Assembly: GCA_013695715.1 (NCBI GenBank)
Contig: JACCZZ010000189.1
Coordinates: 1-7,431, forward strand
Length of the DNA stretch: 7,431 nt
Reading direction: 5' to 3'
Source: Chitinophagales bacterium
Lineage (GTDB): Bacteria; Bacteroidota; Bacteroidia; Chitinophagales; UBA10324
Positions 4,811-7,431 of this stretch are shown here, piece by piece. A model generated the notes under the pieces. It saw only the letters and a list, made by a program, of their open reading frames with translations. It did no database searches and was not told where the DNA came from. Position numbers and translations under genes: made by a program. Position 1 is the stretch's first letter. Every line of letters starts with the position of its first letter.

Positions 4811-7431
4811 ACTTCAATAACATCAGGCATATCAGTGCAAGTGCAGGTAGTGGCAAAACATATCGTCTTACGAAAGAATTGGCTGCATTGCTTAACAAAA
4901 AAAATACTCCTTATTATCATCCGTCACAAATTATTGCAACAACATTCACCCGTTCTGCTGCTGCCGAGCTAAGAAACCGTGTTCGAGAAGAAATATTGGA
5001 ACAAGGTGATTTGGAAACTGTCTCATTGCTAGATCAGTCTCTGATCGGCACGGTTAACAGCATTAGTGGGCAACTGTTGTCACTTTTTTCTTTCGATATA
5101 GGTCTTTCGCCGGTGCTCCGTGTAATAGAAGATGAAGAGAAAGATATCTTTTTTCAGGTTGCTATATCAGGTTCATTAAATGAAGAAGTGCTGTCGAAAA
5201 TGAATGAGTTAGGTGAACGATTTTCGGTGAAACAGTCTGACATTAGGCAGGTGATACAATCAATTGCCGACTATGCAAGAAGCAATGAGATCAGTAAAGA
5301 AACGCTCCAAGGCTCAAGAGACGATTCAGTGAGATCTATACTCTGCCGACAGCCTGAGGCTCAAAAAGAAATTTCAAAATCCAAATCAGAACTATTTTCA
5401 ATAATTCCACCAATTACAGCCGAAGTAAACCGGATAAATGATCAAACTAAAAAAACAAGGAACTGCCTCCACGATTTAGATAAATTTTATTATCATGTAA
5501 AATATAAGCATATAATACCCTGGGCAGATTGGGCAGCACTTACAAAGCTTTGTCCTGGCAGCAAATCTAAAAAAGCAGGATTGTTTGATGAAGTAATTAA
5601 ACGGGCTTCTGCTCACATACAATTTTGGGAATTTCAAAATGATATCAAAGAGTATATTGATCTGTGCTTCAATACGGCAATAGATTCATTAGGGTTTTAC
5701 CACACTTTAAAAAAAGAACGTGGTCTAATAGATTTTGTTGATGAGGAGGCCTACCTGATTACTGCCCTTGACAAGCCTGAAGTAAGACATCGGTTTGCTC
5801 AGCAATTTAAAATATTAATGGTGGATGAATTTCAGGATACCAGCCCATTACAACTTGCATTGTTTCTCAAAATCTCATCTTTGGTAGAAAAAGTAATTTG
5901 GGTAGGTGATCCAAAGCAATCCATTTATGGATTTCGCGGCAGTGATTCAGAGCTCACCAATACTGTTACCAAAATCCTGGGGCAGCCTGCTCCTGAAGAT
6001 ATTTTGCAGACGTCTTACAGGTCAAGGCCTGAATTGGTCGAAATAGTGAACAGTCTTTTTTTACCTGCTTTTCAAAGATTAGAAAATCATCTTTCAAAAG
6101 AACAAATTGAACTAAAAGCTCATCGCAAACAAAATAAAAAATTACATGCCGCTTTCCAGTTTTGGGGCTTTAAATGGGCAGGTTCAAAAAAAACAAATAA
6201 TGCAAAATTTAACAGTCAGCTTGCCGCAAGAGTAGCTGATTTTATTAATAGTAAGCCTCTGATCGAAGACCAGGAAACAAAATTCTTACGGGAGGCAAAA
6301 CCCGGTGATGTAGCCATTCTTTGCCGAAATAATATCCATTGCAGGGAGTTAGCGAATGCTTTGCGTGACCAGGGTGTGCAGGCTGTTGTTGCTAACACTG
6401 GCCTGCAACGAACAGCAGAATGGCGTCTACTGAAAGCATGCCTGCATTTACTATTAGATGAACGTGACACCTTATCAAAAGCAGAGATACAATTTCTAAC
6501 ATCTGAAAACCATGATGTCGAAACGTTGCTTGATGACCGGCTTCAGTTTTTAGAAGATGCCGGTCACAATGATTATATAAATTACAGTTGGCTTAATGAT
6601 CACGAAACTGTTAAATGGATAAATGAACATAGAACGCACCTTAAATCCCAATCAATAAGCGGAATTGTACAGCTCATGTATTCGGGCCTCGATTTTCAAA
6701 GCCTTGTGATGCAATGGGATAATGGAGCGCAAAGAATTGCCAATCTGCAACAGATGCTGATGTATGCTACTTTATTTGAAGATTACTGTGCAAAACTTGG
6801 TCTTCTTTCAAATGCCCATGGCTTTCTTACATGGTTTGATGTGCTTGCAGAAAATGAAAAAGATGCAAGAGGAGTTGTTGCAAATGAATTTGCTGTAAAC
6901 GTACTTACATATCATAAAGCAAAGGGATTAGAGTGGCCTGTGGTGATCTTGTACGGCTTGGATGAAGAACATGATCTCAATTTATTCTCCGTTCGGGTTA
7001 TTGCAAAAGATAGAATGGAATTTGAAAAACCTCTTGAAGGGAGAACACTTCGTTACTGGCCATGGCCTTATGGCAGTTCCCAATATGGTCTAAAACGTGG
7101 TTATGAAAAATTTAAGGAACTATGCAACGAAGCTGAAGACTATAATTCTTTTAATGAAAAAGAAAAAGCTGAACAACTGCGGCTGTTATATGTCGGTTTT
7201 ACAAGAGCACGGGATTATCTAATAATAAACTATAAAACAGAAAAGAAGCAATTATGGCTGCAATTGCTTATTGAAGATGATATTGAAACACTCACAGGTG
7301 TCTCAACAAATAATTATGATGATGAAGTAAATATCAACAAGCATTTTAACAGTATGGTTAGAATATGGATAAGCAGCTATAGCGATTTCGCAAAACCTAT
7401 TAAATCCGTTAACAGATGGGTAGATGTTTTT
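4807..7431 (+). CDS. AddA/UvrD-like superfamily 1 helicase (3' end beyond window)
   Basis: An open frame of 875 codons from the ATG at 4807 to the last base of the window with no stop; the gene is truncated by the window edge and is not broken. It encodes an ATP-dependent UvrD/RecB/AddA-type DNA helicase. Visible motifs: Walker A SASAGSGKTY (10-19, K17, T18); motif Ia IATTFTRSAAAELRNRV (43-59); IDFVDEEAYL near 312; Walker B/motif II VDEFQDTSPLQ (339-349, D340 E341); motif III WVGDPKQSIYGFRG (365-378, Q371, R377); motif IV SYRSRPEL (403-410, R405); GDVAILCR near 500-507; motif V TYHKAKGLEWPVV (701-713); and motif VI RLLYVGFTRAR (792-802, R800). The order and spacing match AddA/RecB rather than the shorter UvrD/Rep. 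Its start overlaps the upstream nuclease stop (ATGA), so translation is probably coupled. Expected role: the motor subunit that unwinds duplex DNA from ends for the AddB-like nuclease. AddA proteins usually carry a C-terminal nuclease of their own; that part of this gene would lie outside the window. Confidence 0.93.
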   Translation, partial: MNFNNIRHISASAGSGKTYRLTKELAALLNKKNTPYYHPSQIIATTFTRSAAAELRNRVREEILEQGDLETVSLLDQSLIGTVNSISGQLLSLFSFDIGLSPVLRVIEDEEKDIFFQVAISGSLNEEVLSKMNELGERFSVKQSDIRQVIQSIADYARSNEISKETLQGSRDDSVRSILCRQPEAQKEISKSKSELFSIIPPITAEVNRINDQTKKTRNCLHDLDKFYYHVKYKHIIPWADWAALTKLCPGSKSKKAGLFDEVIKRASAHIQFWEFQNDIKEYIDLCFNTAIDSLGFYHTLKKERGLIDFVDEEAYLITALDKPEVRHRFAQQFKILMVDEFQDTSPLQLALFLKISSLVEKVIWVGDPKQSIYGFRGSDSELTNTVTKILGQPAPEDILQTSYRSRPELVEIVNSLFLPAFQRLENHLSKEQIELKAHRKQNKKLHAAFQFWGFKWAGSKKTNNAKFNSQLAARVADFINSKPLIEDQETKFLREAKPGDVAILCRNNIHCRELANALRDQGVQAVVANTGLQRTAEWRLLKACLHLLLDERDTLSKAEIQFLTSENHDVETLLDDRLQFLEDAGHNDYINYSWLNDHETVKWINEHRTHLKSQSISGIVQLMYSGLDFQSLVMQWDNGAQRIANLQQMLMYATLFEDYCAKLGLLSNAHGFLTWFDVLAENEKDARGVVANEFAVNVLTYHKAKGLEWPVVILYGLDEEHDLNLFSVRVIAKDRMEFEKPLEGRTLRYWPWPYGSSQYGLKRGYEKFKELCNEAEDYNSFNEKEKAEQLRLLYVGFTRARDYLIINYKTEKKQLWLQLLIEDDIETLTGVSTNNYDDEVNINKHFNSMVRIWISSYSDFAKPIKSVNRWVDVF

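Noticed and set aside
6216..6470. 84-codon minus-strand frame
   Set aside because: It lies opposite the helicase gene, whose frame is continuous and carries conserved motifs on both sides.

Overview
The window looks like a chromosomal segment from a member of the Bacteroidetes, most likely near the Chitinophagaceae/Sphingobacteriales. This is inferred from its AT-rich composition, starts that mostly lack Shine-Dalgarno sequences, and a soluble HisKA_3-type kinase carrying the 'HDNIGSTL' form of the H-box that is common in that phylum. No RNA genes, insertion sequences, CRISPR repeats, attachment sites or origins are visible.

Left part, minus strand (41-1778 or 1826): a two-component pair read right to left. 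A sensor histidine kinase with no membrane segment and an N-terminal NTF2/SnoaL-like domain comes first. A NarL/FixJ-family response regulator with a LuxR-type helix-turn-helix follows 64 bp downstream. Together they form a complete cytoplasmic signalling pathway whose signal is unknown.

Middle (about 1779-2110): an AT-rich divergent intergenic region. It holds two short palindromes, an eight-T run, and one good match to the Bacteroidetes -7 promoter element facing the kinase gene.

Right part, plus strand (2111 to the window edge): a two-gene operon joined by an ATGA stop/start overlap. The first gene encodes an 899-residue AddB-like protein with a C-terminal PD-(D/E)XK (RecB-type) nuclease; it has no Walker A motif and no iron-sulphur cysteine cluster. 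The second begins at 4807 and runs off the right edge after 875 codons. It encodes an AddA/UvrD-type superfamily 1 helicase with all the main helicase motifs. The pair is most simply read as a divergent AddAB/RecBCD-like helicase-nuclease for processing double-strand DNA ends, either in recombinational repair or in destroying foreign DNA. Helicase motor activity would come from the second gene and nuclease activity at least from the first. Whether the helicase also has its own C-terminal nuclease domain lies beyond the window.
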